NCBI RefSeq assembly: GCF_037963865.1
Contig: NZ_CP150170.1
Span: forward strand, 744,001-808,000
From: Paenibacillus sp. FSL R10-2734
GTDB lineage: Bacteria; Bacillota; Bacilli; Paenibacillales; Paenibacillaceae
DNA length: 64,000 nucleotides
Direction: 5' to 3'
Every line of letters begins with the position of its first letter. The stretch's first letter is position 1. A model generated the notes under the pieces. It was given only the letters and a program-made list of their open reading frames with translations. It was not told where the DNA came from and did not search any database. Both the position numbers and the translations under genes were made by a program. Shown piece by piece: positions 39,312 through 49,228 of this stretch.

Positions 39312-42300
39312 ATGTTTGAGATGCCAGGATACCAAACCTTAGATCTGATAGATAATACCGCAGATATCAGACTGTACAGACTCCTGCGCCAAGAGGATGG
39401 CATAAGGGTTATCGCCAAGACAACAACAGGCGAATATCCCGGATCTGCCATGGTCGATGCTTTTCGTCATGAGTATGATATGCTTCAGCGCCTTTGCGGT
39501 CGTGGAGCAATCGAGGCGTATAGTCTGGAAATCATGGCGGAACGCCCAGTCCTTCTTTTAAAAGATATAGAGGGAAGTACGCTGGATCAAATACTGCATA
39601 CACCTGATCATTCACTGGGGCTTCCAGTGCTGCTTCGCATTGCCGTAGCTGTTGCTGATTGCCTTATGCAAATTCATCGTGAAAAAATAACGCTAAATGA
39701 ACTAACCCCCGCTCATCTAATCGTCAATCCAATTACCCTTGAAGTGAAATTTATTGATATACGAATGTGCTCTACTGAAAGTACTACAAGTCCATTGTCG
39801 CCATTGAGCGGCCGACCAGATGCTTTTCTTCCTTATATATCGCCAGAACAAACGGGTCGAACCGGGGTGAACCCGGATTATCGTTCGGACTTTTATTCGC
39901 TTGGAGTCATCATGTATGAATGTCTCTCAGGCAGTCGCCCCTTTGAGCTTCAGGATGTTGTTGATATTGTATATCGTCATCTTGCAGATACACCTGAGCC
40001 TCTACATCGCAGGTTTCCCACTATCCCACTATCTGTCTCTGACATTGTTGGCAAATGCATGGAGAAAATGCCTGATGCGAGATATGCCAGCGCGTTTGGA
40101 ATCAAGTTGGATCTAGAGGAATGTCTATCCCACCTACAACAATTCGGGTACATCGAGCCCTTCCCGTTAGGAAGCTGGGATATTCCGGAACGCTGGAGGG
40201 TATCTGAGCGATTCTACGGAAGACATTTTGAGCAACTTAGCTTACGGGAAGCGCTGAAACGAGCATCACAAGGTGCTGTACAGACGGTCTGGCTTAGTGG
40301 CGAGAGTGGTATCGGCAAAACAACCTTTATAAAAGAAACGCTTAGAAACACGATTTCTTTGGATGGTTTTTTCGCCAGAGGCAAATTCGAATCTCGACAT
40401 ACCTCACGCCCTTATGTCATCTGGCATCAAGTTATAGAGGAATTGGTCAGTCAACTGCTGATGGAGACGAAGCTGCAGGTGGAGGTTTGGAAGCTGCGTA
40501 TTTTACAAGCTGTAGACAGTTACGGGCAGCTGCTGATTGAACTCGTCCCTAAACTTGAGCTCTTGATTGGCCCACAACCCTCCGTACCTCCGTTGCCGCC
40601 GCTGGAAGCTCAGCATCGATTTCAATTAATCATGAGCCGATTTATTCAACTCTTCCCTCATGAGGATCATCCTTTGATCTTGATATTGGACAATCTGCAA
40701 TGGGCAGATGAAACATCGCTGCAATATCTCACTTCGCTTATAGAGGACACGGCCACAAGTCATCTGCTAATCGTTCTTTCCTATCGTGATCGGGAAATTA
40801 CGAGGCTGCACCCACTCAGTAGGCTGGAAAAGAATTTGATAGACCGCAACGTAGGAATGAGTAGAATTTCTCTACAAGCGCTTGAACTCACTGATTTAAA
40901 ACAACTGCTACTTGATGTCATGCGTTACGAGGCTGCTGACTTGGAGGAGCTAGCGCGGGTACTTCTACATAAGACCGATGGAAATCCGTTATTCATTAAG
41001 CAATTCCTGCAAGATTTGATTGATGATCAGCGAGTGGGGTTCGATGAGAATATTCGAAGCTGGAAATGGGACCTCCAGCGCATTACTGAATTGAATGTTC
41101 CCGATAATGCAGCAGCATACCTTTCAAGTAAGTTACAACAATTTCCCGATCAGACGGTATATGCACTTAGTAGAGCCGCTTTACTAGGCAGTCTATTTGA
41201 TTTGGGTACTCTGGCTGAAATTACGGAGATCCCGATAGAGATTTTGACCGAAGCGTTGGTAGTTGCTGTACATGAGCGCTTGCTGCAGCCCGTTAACGGG
41301 GAGGGATATGCGTATTATAAATTCCAGCACGACCGCATTCAGCGGGCGGCCTATGCTCTTGTTCCCGAAGAGGAGTGCCCCGAGCTGCATTGGAGGATTG
41401 GCTTATTATTGCTGGGTCGCGACCCTCTTAGTGAAGCAACCACTCTATTTGAAGCGGTCCATCATTTGAATCAGGCGCTTGCGTGGATAGATCGTCCGGA
41501 GCAGAGGCTTCAACTAGTGGAGCTGAACTTACGGGCAGGGATAAGCGCAAAGCAATCAACCGCGCATGAGACGTCCTTGCAATATATCCTTCAGGCGACA
41601 GCGCTATTAGAGGAGCAGAGCTGGGAGGAGCACTATGGGCTAACCTTCCGCGTATTTCGTGAGAGAGCTGAGCTTGAATACCTATGCTCACATTTTGACA
41701 AGGCTAATGAATTATTCCATCTGTTAATTGACAAAGCTGCGACAAATATGGATAAGGCTTACGTCTACGCGATGAAGGTTCAGTTGGAGGCTAGTAATGA
41801 TAACCATGAAGAGGTTATCTCCTTAGGCCGGCATACATTATCGTTACTGAAAGTGAGCCATCAATTTGATCCTAGCTATGCTCAATTGACGCTTCAATGG
41901 TTAAGATTGCGTCGCAGACTACCGAAGGTCTCCCTCGAATCGCTTAATCTTTTACCTCCGATGACTGATGAAGCACGTAGAGTCGCAATGTCCACCTTAG
42001 TTCATACGAGCAATGCCTGCTTCTATGTTAATCGAAATGGATGGCTCGCTTCTTCCTTCACCATGATTGAACTAACGCTCGATTATGGGATGACTCCGGA
42101 GGCTTCCATTGGGTTCATAGGCTACGCAATGTTTCAATACTATTACTTTCGTAATGATGAAGAGACGTTCAAATGGTCCATGTTGGCGTGCAGCTTATCC
42201 AAACCCTATCCGAAGCTGCATGTGAGAACCTTGGCCGTATTCGCATTGTGCTTTGACAGCTGGCGGCGTTATGATCCAGATATGCTCTATACGTTTACCG

Positions 42301-44393
42301 AGCATGCAGGTAAGGTTGGACTGGAATCCGGTGATTTATGGCAGGGTAACCAGAGTATACTGATCAATTGCGCCACACTTTTGCAATTTGGTCACCCGCT
42401 CGGCGATATCTATGATCGGTTAATTACTCATTCTGGCGATTTGCTACGCCATAACAATAGTCTTCATTGTAAGCAGGCTATTGTAGCCGTGGCCCTTCTA
42501 GTTCGATTAACAGGTTACCGCTCTGTAGATGATCCATTTAACATCGCTGAGATTAACGAGCCTGAGTTTGCACAGTCGGTTCATGGAGACACATTTGATT
42601 TTATACAAGAAATGGTTTGGATCTATCGTTACTTGACGGGCTATGTGTTTGGGGAGTACCGAGAAGCCAGTGAGGCATTAATCAAGTCAGCCGCGATTAT
42701 TGATTCACGTGATGATGGGGAAGATCATGCCATGCAGATCATGTATGAGACATTGGTCTGGGCTCAGCTGTATGAAGAATATACTGCTGAAGAGCAGCGT
42801 GTATATCGGGGGAGAATGCTCAAGCGGCTGAAGATGATGAAGAAGCTTGCTAGTCGTTGCCCAGAAAATTATCAACATAAATATTTATTAATGAAGGCTG
42901 AGCTGGCACGCTTATCGGCAGAGGTTCGGCAAGCTGAAGAGCTATATGAACAATCCATTGAAGTTGCTCGTAGCAACGGCCATATTCACGATATGGCAAT
43001 GGCCGCGGAGTGCTATGGTAAATATGGTCTTCGTCAAGGCAAGATGCATTTAGCGAGGATCTATATGACTGAAGCCTATGAAGCCTATCTGCAATGGGGA
43101 GCGAAGGCGAAAGCGGCAGACCTGGAGCAAAAGCATAGCCATCTTCTGCACCTTAAACGGGAACCCGGTTTGGATCGTGTCGATTCCCTTTCTGTGTTGA
43201 AATCTGCGCAAGCTTTATCGGGTGAGATGGAGATGAGTCGATTACTAGCTACGCTAATGCGGATCATGCTCCACAATGCTGGGGCCGAGTATGGAGCGGT
43301 TATTTTTGATCATGATGGCAGGTGGATGGTCGAAGCTTATGGGACATCGGAAGCACAACATATCGAATCTGTTCAACTTATGGATGAATCGGGGTTGGTT
43401 CCGGCAGCGATTATAGCCTACGCGGCAAGAACACAGGAGCAGGTTGTATTACATGATGCCTTCAGTGAGGGAATATTTACGCGTAACGCTTACGTTAGGA
43501 AGAATAGATTGAAATCGGTTCTTTGTCTGCCTATCATGAATCAGAATAAATTAGTTTGCTTGCTCTATTTGGAGAATAACCTATCACCAGGTGTATTTAC
43601 ACCGAGTAGGCTTGATGTGCTCAAGCTGCTTGGCTCTCAATGCGCCATCTCTATCGCCAATGCCAAGCTGTATTCAGGCATTCAATATCTTAAGAAAAAT
43701 CTAGAGGATCAAGTCACAGAAAGAACCCGTAGCCTAGAACGTTCGATGCGTGAGACGTCCGCGGCTTTGGCTGAAGCTACGGTCTATGAGGAACGAAATC
43801 GCATCGCTCAGGAGATTCATGACATTGTTGGGCATACACTCACATCGACGATTCTTCAAATTGAGGCAGGGAAGCGCCTGCTCCAGAAGAAAGATATTGA
43901 TAGTGGTGTTCAACGACTGGTTGAAGCACAGGACCTTGTTCGGCATAGCTTGAATGAAATCCGCGGCTCTGTCCATATGCTGAAGGAGGACAAGTATTCG
44001 GACCTCACGGTCATGTTGAAGCAAATGATTCGTGATACAGAGCGTAATGCAGGCGTTGTCGTTCATGCCATTATTTATGATCTGCCGGAGGCCATGTCAA
44101 CAGCCTATAAAAAGGCCATCTATCATGCTTTACAGGAGGGCTTAACGAATGGAATCAGACATGGTAAGAGTACGGAATTCCATTTTAGTCTGGAGTCTGT
44201 CGGAGCGAATTTGCAGTTTAGGCTCAAAGATCGTGGGTCAGGAGATAGTCACATAGAGATGGGCTTTGGACTTAGGACAATGAAAGAGCGGGTTGAGCAA
44301 CTGGGAGGTAGCTTATCCATCGATTCAGAAATGAATGAGGGCTGTCTACTGGAAATCGATCTGCCAATGCGAAGGGTTGGGAATAGAAAATGA
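39312..44393 (+). CDS. Giant pseudokinase - AAA ATPase - GAF - histidine kinase
   Basis: A 1693-residue protein of the trifunctional Ser/Thr-kinase/ATPase/sensor-kinase group. Residues 1-280: a protein-kinase fold in which the catalytic loop reads LNELTPAHLIVN and the DFG position reads IDIRM, so it looks inactive. About 300-560: an AAA_16 ATPase with Walker A GESGIGKT (K336) and ILDNLQWADE. About 690-1290: helical TPR-like region. About 1303-1456: GAF domain (SVLCLPIMNQNKLVCLLYLE). Then coiled coil, HisKA_3 with IAQEIHDIVGH (H1503), and HATPase (GFGLRTMKERV). ATG 39312 lies 8 bases after AGGGAG. It overlaps its regulator by 4 bases. It should be cytoplasmic; the signal is unknown. Confidence 0.92.
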   Translation: MFEMPGYQTLDLIDNTADIRLYRLLRQEDGIRVIAKTTTGEYPGSAMVDAFRHEYDMLQRLCGRGAIEAYSLEIMAERPVLLLKDIEGSTLDQILHTPDHSLGLPVLLRIAVAVADCLMQIHREKITLNELTPAHLIVNPITLEVKFIDIRMCSTESTTSPLSPLSGRPDAFLPYISPEQTGRTGVNPDYRSDFYSLGVIMYECLSGSRPFELQDVVDIVYRHLADTPEPLHRRFPTIPLSVSDIVGKCMEKMPDARYASAFGIKLDLEECLSHLQQFGYIEPFPLGSWDIPERWRVSERFYGRHFEQLSLREALKRASQGAVQTVWLSGESGIGKTTFIKETLRNTISLDGFFARGKFESRHTSRPYVIWHQVIEELVSQLLMETKLQVEVWKLRILQAVDSYGQLLIELVPKLELLIGPQPSVPPLPPLEAQHRFQLIMSRFIQLFPHEDHPLILILDNLQWADETSLQYLTSLIEDTATSHLLIVLSYRDREITRLHPLSRLEKNLIDRNVGMSRISLQALELTDLKQLLLDVMRYEAADLEELARVLLHKTDGNPLFIKQFLQDLIDDQRVGFDENIRSWKWDLQRITELNVPDNAAAYLSSKLQQFPDQTVYALSRAALLGSLFDLGTLAEITEIPIEILTEALVVAVHERLLQPVNGEGYAYYKFQHDRIQRAAYALVPEEECPELHWRIGLLLLGRDPLSEATTLFEAVHHLNQALAWIDRPEQRLQLVELNLRAGISAKQSTAHETSLQYILQATALLEEQSWEEHYGLTFRVFRERAELEYLCSHFDKANELFHLLIDKAATNMDKAYVYAMKVQLEASNDNHEEVISLGRHTLSLLKVSHQFDPSYAQLTLQWLRLRRRLPKVSLESLNLLPPMTDEARRVAMSTLVHTSNACFYVNRNGWLASSFTMIELTLDYGMTPEASIGFIGYAMFQYYYFRNDEETFKWSMLACSLSKPYPKLHVRTLAVFALCFDSWRRYDPDMLYTFTEHAGKVGLESGDLWQGNQSILINCATLLQFGHPLGDIYDRLITHSGDLLRHNNSLHCKQAIVAVALLVRLTGYRSVDDPFNIAEINEPEFAQSVHGDTFDFIQEMVWIYRYLTGYVFGEYREASEALIKSAAIIDSRDDGEDHAMQIMYETLVWAQLYEEYTAEEQRVYRGRMLKRLKMMKKLASRCPENYQHKYLLMKAELARLSAEVRQAEELYEQSIEVARSNGHIHDMAMAAECYGKYGLRQGKMHLARIYMTEAYEAYLQWGAKAKAADLEQKHSHLLHLKREPGLDRVDSLSVLKSAQALSGEMEMSRLLATLMRIMLHNAGAEYGAVIFDHDGRWMVEAYGTSEAQHIESVQLMDESGLVPAAIIAYAARTQEQVVLHDAFSEGIFTRNAYVRKNRLKSVLCLPIMNQNKLVCLLYLENNLSPGVFTPSRLDVLKLLGSQCAISIANAKLYSGIQYLKKNLEDQVTERTRSLERSMRETSAALAEATVYEERNRIAQEIHDIVGHTLTSTILQIEAGKRLLQKKDIDSGVQRLVEAQDLVRHSLNEIRGSVHMLKEDKYSDLTVMLKQMIRDTERNAGVVVHAIIYDLPEAMSTAYKKAIYHALQEGLTNGIRHGKSTEFHFSLESVGANLQFRLKDRGSGDSHIEMGFGLRTMKERVEQLGGSLSIDSEMNEGCLLEIDLPMRRVGNRK

Positions 44394-45043
44394 GTAAGAT
44401 AAAGATTGTAATTGCCGACGATCAATTGTTGACGCGTGAAGGACTTCGTACCATTCTGGATCTGGAGGATGATATGGAGGTGGTGGGTGCTGCCAAGAAC
44501 GGGGAAGAAGCCTGCGAGATGGTGGAAGCATTCCAGCCTGATCTGGTACTGCTCGATGTTCAAATGCCGGTTATGAATGGGATTAGTGCACTAAAACGAA
44601 TAAAGCAGATTCGTCCGGACATATTCATTCTGATTTTGACCACTTTTATAGAGACCGATTATATTGTTGAGGGTATGGCATTCGGAGCAAGCGGCTATAT
44701 GCTGAAAGATATGGATGCAGATAAAATGATTACCTCGATCCGTGATACGATATCAGGGCAATTTATCCTGCCAGCCCCGGTAGCTGCCAAATTGGCGACA
44801 AGGATGAATAGATTGACGGAGGAGCACGGACATTGGCAAAGATCCAATGTGGATCGTATGAGTCTGACAGAACGGGAGGAGGAGCTGGCGCAGCTCATTA
44901 TCCGGGGACTGAACAACCGCGAAATCGCCGATACACTACATATCGCGGAGGGGACGGCGCGTAATTATATTAGTAATCTTTATAGCAAACTAGAGGTGGT
45001 TGACCGGGCTCAGGCTATCGTTCGACTTCAAAGCATGAGGTAA
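44390..45043 (+). CDS. NarL/LuxR-family response regulator, partner of the giant kinase
   Basis: A 217-residue regulator starting within the kinase stop (ATGA, 44390-44393). Receiver domain (about 1-120): IADDQLLTREGL, phosphoacceptor D56 in LLDVQMPVMNG. LuxR helix-turn-helix (about 152-212): LTEREEELAQLIIRGLNNRE and GTARNYISNLYSKL. The overlap makes it the obvious partner of H1503. Its DNA target is unknown; the TGTCAT/ATGACA array ahead of its own operon is the first candidate, which would give autoregulation. Confidence 0.93.
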   Translation: MSKIKIVIADDQLLTREGLRTILDLEDDMEVVGAAKNGEEACEMVEAFQPDLVLLDVQMPVMNGISALKRIKQIRPDIFILILTTFIETDYIVEGMAFGASGYMLKDMDADKMITSIRDTISGQFILPAPVAAKLATRMNRLTEEHGHWQRSNVDRMSLTEREEELAQLIIRGLNNREIADTLHIAEGTARNYISNLYSKLEVVDRAQAIVRLQSMR

Positions 45044-45171
45044 CATTACAATTTTTACAGTTTCAGGACAATTCCCATATGTAGTGGAATCCTTGCTGAA
45101 TATGAAATATACTTTTAAAGTCCAGCCGCAAGACAACTAGAATTTGAACTACGATTGGAGAAAATGAAACG

Positions 45172-45513
45172 ATGTCTAATTTACCAAACTGTCCGAAATG
45201 TAATTCTGAGTACACGTATGAAGATGGAAGTTTATTAATTTGCCCGGAATGTGCACATGAGTGGACATTAGAATCAGAGTCTGAGAATAATGAAGATCAA
45301 AAGGTTATCAAAGATGCCAATGGCAATGTATTAAATGACGGCGACTCAGTAACTGTAATCAAAGACCTTAAGGTAAAAGGAAGCTCATCCGTTCTGAAGA
45401 TAGGTACCAAAGTTAAAAACATCCGTTTAGTGGACGGAGATCATGATATTGATTGCAAAATTGATGGGTTCGGAGCTATGAAATTAAAATCTGAATTTGT
45501 TAAAAAGATATAA
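45172..45513 (+). CDS. yjdM: YjdM (PhnA-type) zinc-ribbon protein
   Basis: A 113-residue small protein. An N-terminal zinc ribbon has CPKC (residues 8-11) and CPEC (about 25-28), and the C-terminal KOW/SH3-like domain contains GDSVTVIKDLKVKGSSSVLK and GTKVKNIRLVDGDHDIDCKI, the family signature. Formerly called PhnA, it is not a phosphonoacetate hydrolase; the role is unknown. The gene is monocistronic: GATTGGAGAA upstream and a terminator directly after. Confidence 0.92.
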   Translation: MSNLPNCPKCNSEYTYEDGSLLICPECAHEWTLESESENNEDQKVIKDANGNVLNDGDSVTVIKDLKVKGSSSVLKIGTKVKNIRLVDGDHDIDCKIDGFGAMKLKSEFVKKI

Positions 45514-45515
45514 AA

Positions 45516-45563
45516 AGAAAGAATCAGCTTAACTTCGATAGAAGTAGGGCTGATTCTTTTTTT
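45516..45563. terminator. Terminator after yjdM
   Basis: AAAGAATCAGC (45518-45528) pairs with GCTGATTCTTT (about 45549-45559), followed by Ts. It also serves the convergent GGDEF gene. Confidence 0.85.
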
Positions 45564-45584
45564 GAGATAATATTCAAAGTCGCG

Positions 45585-47249
45585 TCATCTTATGATCTCA
45601 ACAATCTGGTTTCGTCCTGTATTTTTGGCTTGATATAAGGCTTTGTCCACAGATTCGAATAAATCATTTAGTTGATTTGTCGGGCTTTCTATATACTGCT
45701 CTGCAAAATTATTAATGGACAGAAGTCCCATGCTTACAGTGATCGATACAGAATGTACAACCTCACCCACATGTACTTTATTGGCCCCTATCATGAATTT
45801 GATATGCTCTGCCCAGCGGTTTGCTTGTGTATGGTTCGTATTTGGTAAATAGACGATGAACTCTTCTCCGCCATAGCGTGCAAGAATATCCGTCTCCCTC
45901 AGCGATTGCTTAATGACCTCTACCGTGCTACAAATTACGACATCGCCTACTAAGTGGCCGTAATTGTCATTCACCGTTTTGAAAAAGTCGATATCCAGTA
46001 GAATGATGGCAAAAGGCTGCTTCAAAATCATGTTTTCTATGATCTCACGCTCTAAGTGCTGTGTTAAGTAATGACGGTTATAACAACCTGTTAAGCTGTC
46101 GGTTATGGCCATATGCTTGAGTTTTTGGTTAGTTTGAGAAAGCTCGTTCTGAATTTTAATTAATGCTAAGTTACGCTCTTGCAGGACCTCGTTCTGCTGA
46201 TTAGTCTCAGCTATGAGGCGCTGTAGCTCGCTTCTATCCTGAAACGTGAGGATCCGTCCAACCATGATCTCGCCTACGACAATTGGCGCCACTGTAATGT
46301 GGATATATGCATTGAACGAGGTGTAGAATACTTCAACTTCGCTTCTCTCCATGGGCTGGTTAAGATATGTATGATGGAACATACGGAAAGCACTGGCGGT
46401 CTGTCCCAAGGGGGTGAGAGTAGACAAGTCGAAACGATCACCGATCTGCAGATTGATTTTTGGAAAAAGCGCTCGATTGATTTCTACCACAGTTTCGTTA
46501 TCATCTAGCACAAGAATGCCTTGTGTTAGTGTGTCAATGATATCCTGATGGGCGATGGTTACGAGATCAAATATTTTATCACGATGGATGGCAATGACGA
46601 AAAAGATTGCAGAGATTAGTATCCCTAGAGAGGTCATCCCCGGAATCACCGGCTGAGATTTAAGCAGCACCACATTAAGGAACACGTCGAGTAATACAAA
46701 TACAGCCAGCACTAGCACACCTTTGAGTACGTGAGTAACCTGTTTTTTGATCCGCTGTGTGGCGTTTGATACTAGGGCTGAATAGATGATATGAAGAGAA
46801 ATAACAATGACGCTGGCTAAGTAAATAATGAACAGCCAAAAAATCGGACCATAAGATCTTTCAATATATCCGCCATGCATGGGGAGGACAAAACTTTCAT
46901 TTGGATTGGTGATCACCCCAAGTATGATTAATGCTGCGACAATGTATAGGATCAACATGTTCTTTTTTCGGAGGAGGTGTGATTTGCTAGTGAGTAATAT
47001 CGTAAAAAGAAGCCATCCAATCGCCAACAAAACCGAGTCGATAAATGCGACCTTCACATAAAACAATTGAACACCGGGATCATCCGTCATTTTGATAGCA
47101 AATTGACAGAAGGGCCATAACATCATAGTAAAATGAAAAACCAAGTACGCCTTATGTAGGCTAGTGATTTTTACAGAAGCAAATATGTATATGAATAGAA
47201 CGAACAGAACGAAGAATAATAATAAGTCAATCCATATCATGACATCCAA
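45585..47249 (-). CDS. Seven-helix membrane diguanylate cyclase (7TM-PAS-GGDEF)
   Basis: A 554-residue protein: seven N-terminal membrane helices of the histidine-kinase 7TM-N type (about 1-225), a PAS-like domain (about 235-350, ILVLDDNETVVEINRALFP), a coiled coil, and a GGDEF domain (about 390-550). The active loop is RYGGEEFIVYLP and the inhibitory site RETD (RxxD) lies five residues before it, so an active cyclase is expected. It starts with TTG 47249, favoured because AGAAGGTG lies 8 bases upstream; ATG 47240 would be too far. It follows the GGDEF-EAL gene by 39 bases on the same strand, probably one operon of opposing activities. Confidence 0.88.
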   Translation of the reverse strand: MDVMIWIDLLLFFVLFVLFIYIFASVKITSLHKAYLVFHFTMMLWPFCQFAIKMTDDPGVQLFYVKVAFIDSVLLAIGWLLFTILLTSKSHLLRKKNMLILYIVAALIILGVITNPNESFVLPMHGGYIERSYGPIFWLFIIYLASVIVISLHIIYSALVSNATQRIKKQVTHVLKGVLVLAVFVLLDVFLNVVLLKSQPVIPGMTSLGILISAIFFVIAIHRDKIFDLVTIAHQDIIDTLTQGILVLDDNETVVEINRALFPKINLQIGDRFDLSTLTPLGQTASAFRMFHHTYLNQPMERSEVEVFYTSFNAYIHITVAPIVVGEIMVGRILTFQDRSELQRLIAETNQQNEVLQERNLALIKIQNELSQTNQKLKHMAITDSLTGCYNRHYLTQHLEREIIENMILKQPFAIILLDIDFFKTVNDNYGHLVGDVVICSTVEVIKQSLRETDILARYGGEEFIVYLPNTNHTQANRWAEHIKFMIGANKVHVGEVVHSVSITVSMGLLSINNFAEQYIESPTNQLNDLFESVDKALYQAKNTGRNQIVEIIR

Positions 47250-47288
47250 TTTGGGAACACCTTCTTATATAAAAAAATAGGTTCATCT

Positions 47289-49010
47289 TTATTCGTTAAA
47301 GCTCGAAACCTTCTCCCACTCGGTTAACAGCTCCTTCACGCTCTGTGCGGACTGAGGCTTACTGAACAAGTAGCCTTGAATTTTATCGCAGCCTTGCTCT
47401 TGTAAATAATCGAGTTGTACAGTCTGCTCCACGCCTTCTGCAATAACACACATATTCATTCGTTTACCAATCATAATAATTTGTTCTACGAGAACGGCTT
47501 GATGTGTCCCTGTTTCAATGGAATCAATAAAGGACTTGTCTATTTTCAACGTAGAGATCGGCATATGTGTAAGATAGCTTAAGGAGGAATAACCGGTACC
47601 AAAGTCGTCCAATGCAATTTTGATGTTGTAAGCTCTGAGTTCAGCCAGTTTACTGCTCACATATTCGTAAGATTCAACCAGAACACTCTCTGTAATCTCT
47701 AGCTCTAAATATTCAGGCGCTAGCCCGGAGGTTTGTAAGGTGTCCAATACTAACTCGTTGAAGTCACTTTGCAGCAGCTGCAGCATTGAAATATTAACAG
47801 ACATCGTTAGATGCGATAATCCTTGTTCATGAAGACTTTTCAGAAAGGTACAGGCCGTTCTTAACACCCACGCTCCAAGGGGAATGATGAGATGGGAATC
47901 TTCTGCTATTTTGATAAACTTATCGGGTGGGACCATTCCTAGCATAGGGCTGTTCCAGCGCAAAAGAGCCTCCAGTCCCGTCACCCTATTCTGAGTCAGA
48001 TCAATCTGGGGTTGATAGAATAACTCCAGCTCATTTTTCTCTAAAGCGTTATATAACTGCTTCTCAATGTTCATTCGTTCAGTAAAGGTGTCATGCAATG
48101 GTTGATCAAAGACGATAATTTGGCCCTTTCCGGCTTCTTTGGCTTTATACAAAGCGATGTCTGCACATTTAAGGAGCTCCATGATAGTATTTCCGTGCTC
48201 GGGGTAAGTACTGATTCCGACGCTGAGGCTGACATGCAGTATACTCTCATCCATCTCAATGGCATCTTTAAAACCAGCAAGAATGTGGGAGGTCATGCTG
48301 TTTATGCTCTGTCGGTTCTCAATAGAATGTAAAAGAACGATGAATTCATCGCCGACGAAACGATACACATCGCCACTACTTCCAACTAGGGAGCTCAATC
48401 TCTCGCTAACCTTAACAATTAGCCGGTCACCGAATTCATGCCCCATCGTATCATTTACATATTTAAAGTAATCAATGTCGATGAACAATAGGGCAGCAGT
48501 ATTGTTTAAATCCAGAATAGGAGGGCCATTCTCATATAAAGCAAATTTGTTGGGCAAGCCGGTTAATATATCATGATAAGCCAGGTATTGCATCTTTTCT
48601 TCATTTAAGGCTAGCTTTCGTTGATTCTCAATGAGCTGATCATATTGCTGTCTGAGTTCTTCTTCTGTAGCAGTGATTTCCTCATAGGCGGCCTCTAGAT
48701 TTTCGTGTGCATTCACCCTATCCCTGTAGGCGAGGTCCAGTTTTTTTTCGACTCTTTTAATACGTTTGAGAGTACCTAGAATTAGAGCAAAGATAAGCAG
48801 TGCTGTTATAAGAATGAAGAACCAGCCTTTAATTATATTAATAAGTCTGATCCACTCTGGATCTTGCGTAAAAGTGGAAACAGCCTTGTCTGTTAGGGGG
48901 ATCCATAGGCATCCTACAATAAAATATATGACGGCAATTTTTAAGGAACCCCGAACAGGATTGAAGCTTTGTTTGTTTATGGAGTTTTTGTGTTTGTTTC
49001 TTTGAAGCAT
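47289..49010 (-). CDS. Membrane GGDEF-EAL protein, probable c-di-GMP phosphodiesterase
   Basis: A 573-residue protein with two N-terminal membrane helices (about 25-45 and 58-80), a coiled coil (about 85-135), a GGDEF domain (about 138-300) and an EAL domain (about 310-560). The GGDEF loop reads RFVGDEF, with the first glycine changed, so synthase activity is doubtful. The EAL residues are all there: GLEALLRW, SVNIS, ELEITES, LDDFGTGYSSLS, LKIDKSF and VIAEGVE, predicting phosphodiesterase activity. ATG 49010 follows GGAGGG. It heads the two-gene unit with the 7TM cyclase. Confidence 0.9.
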   Translation of the reverse strand: MLQRNKHKNSINKQSFNPVRGSLKIAVIYFIVGCLWIPLTDKAVSTFTQDPEWIRLINIIKGWFFILITALLIFALILGTLKRIKRVEKKLDLAYRDRVNAHENLEAAYEEITATEEELRQQYDQLIENQRKLALNEEKMQYLAYHDILTGLPNKFALYENGPPILDLNNTAALLFIDIDYFKYVNDTMGHEFGDRLIVKVSERLSSLVGSSGDVYRFVGDEFIVLLHSIENRQSINSMTSHILAGFKDAIEMDESILHVSLSVGISTYPEHGNTIMELLKCADIALYKAKEAGKGQIIVFDQPLHDTFTERMNIEKQLYNALEKNELELFYQPQIDLTQNRVTGLEALLRWNSPMLGMVPPDKFIKIAEDSHLIIPLGAWVLRTACTFLKSLHEQGLSHLTMSVNISMLQLLQSDFNELVLDTLQTSGLAPEYLELEITESVLVESYEYVSSKLAELRAYNIKIALDDFGTGYSSLSYLTHMPISTLKIDKSFIDSIETGTHQAVLVEQIIMIGKRMNMCVIAEGVEQTVQLDYLQEQGCDKIQGYLFSKPQSAQSVKELLTEWEKVSSFNE

Positions 49011-49133
49011 ATGACCCTCCTATATCAAGCATGAGAGCTACTTGTTGTAGATGATTTCAACATATTTCATCAAAATCCTCTATTTGTCAGCGATGTTCTG
49101 CAAATTTTAAGGATGAGTCTTTGGACAAGGTGG

Positions 49134-49160
49134 AGCTAGGCATTAATGCCTAGCTTTTTT
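49134..49160 (+). terminator. Orphan terminator in a divergent intergenic region
   Basis: A perfect 22-base palindrome AGCTAGGCATTAATGCCTAGCT (with halves 49134-49144 and 49145-49155) runs into six Ts. It lies between two genes that point away from each other, so it ends no known gene. Confidence 0.75.
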
Positions 49161-49172
49161 AATGTTAACTTG

Positions 49173-49181
49173 TGTTATAAT
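49173..49181 (+). promoter_or_regulatory. Extended -10 promoter for the luciferase-like gene
   Basis: TGTTATAAT (49173-49181) is a perfect extended -10, about 48 bases ahead of the GTG start, with no clear -35. Confidence 0.5.
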
Positions 49182-49228
49182 CAAACAAACAACTTGAAGA
49201 GAAAATTATAGTTAAGGGGGATTTGTAA

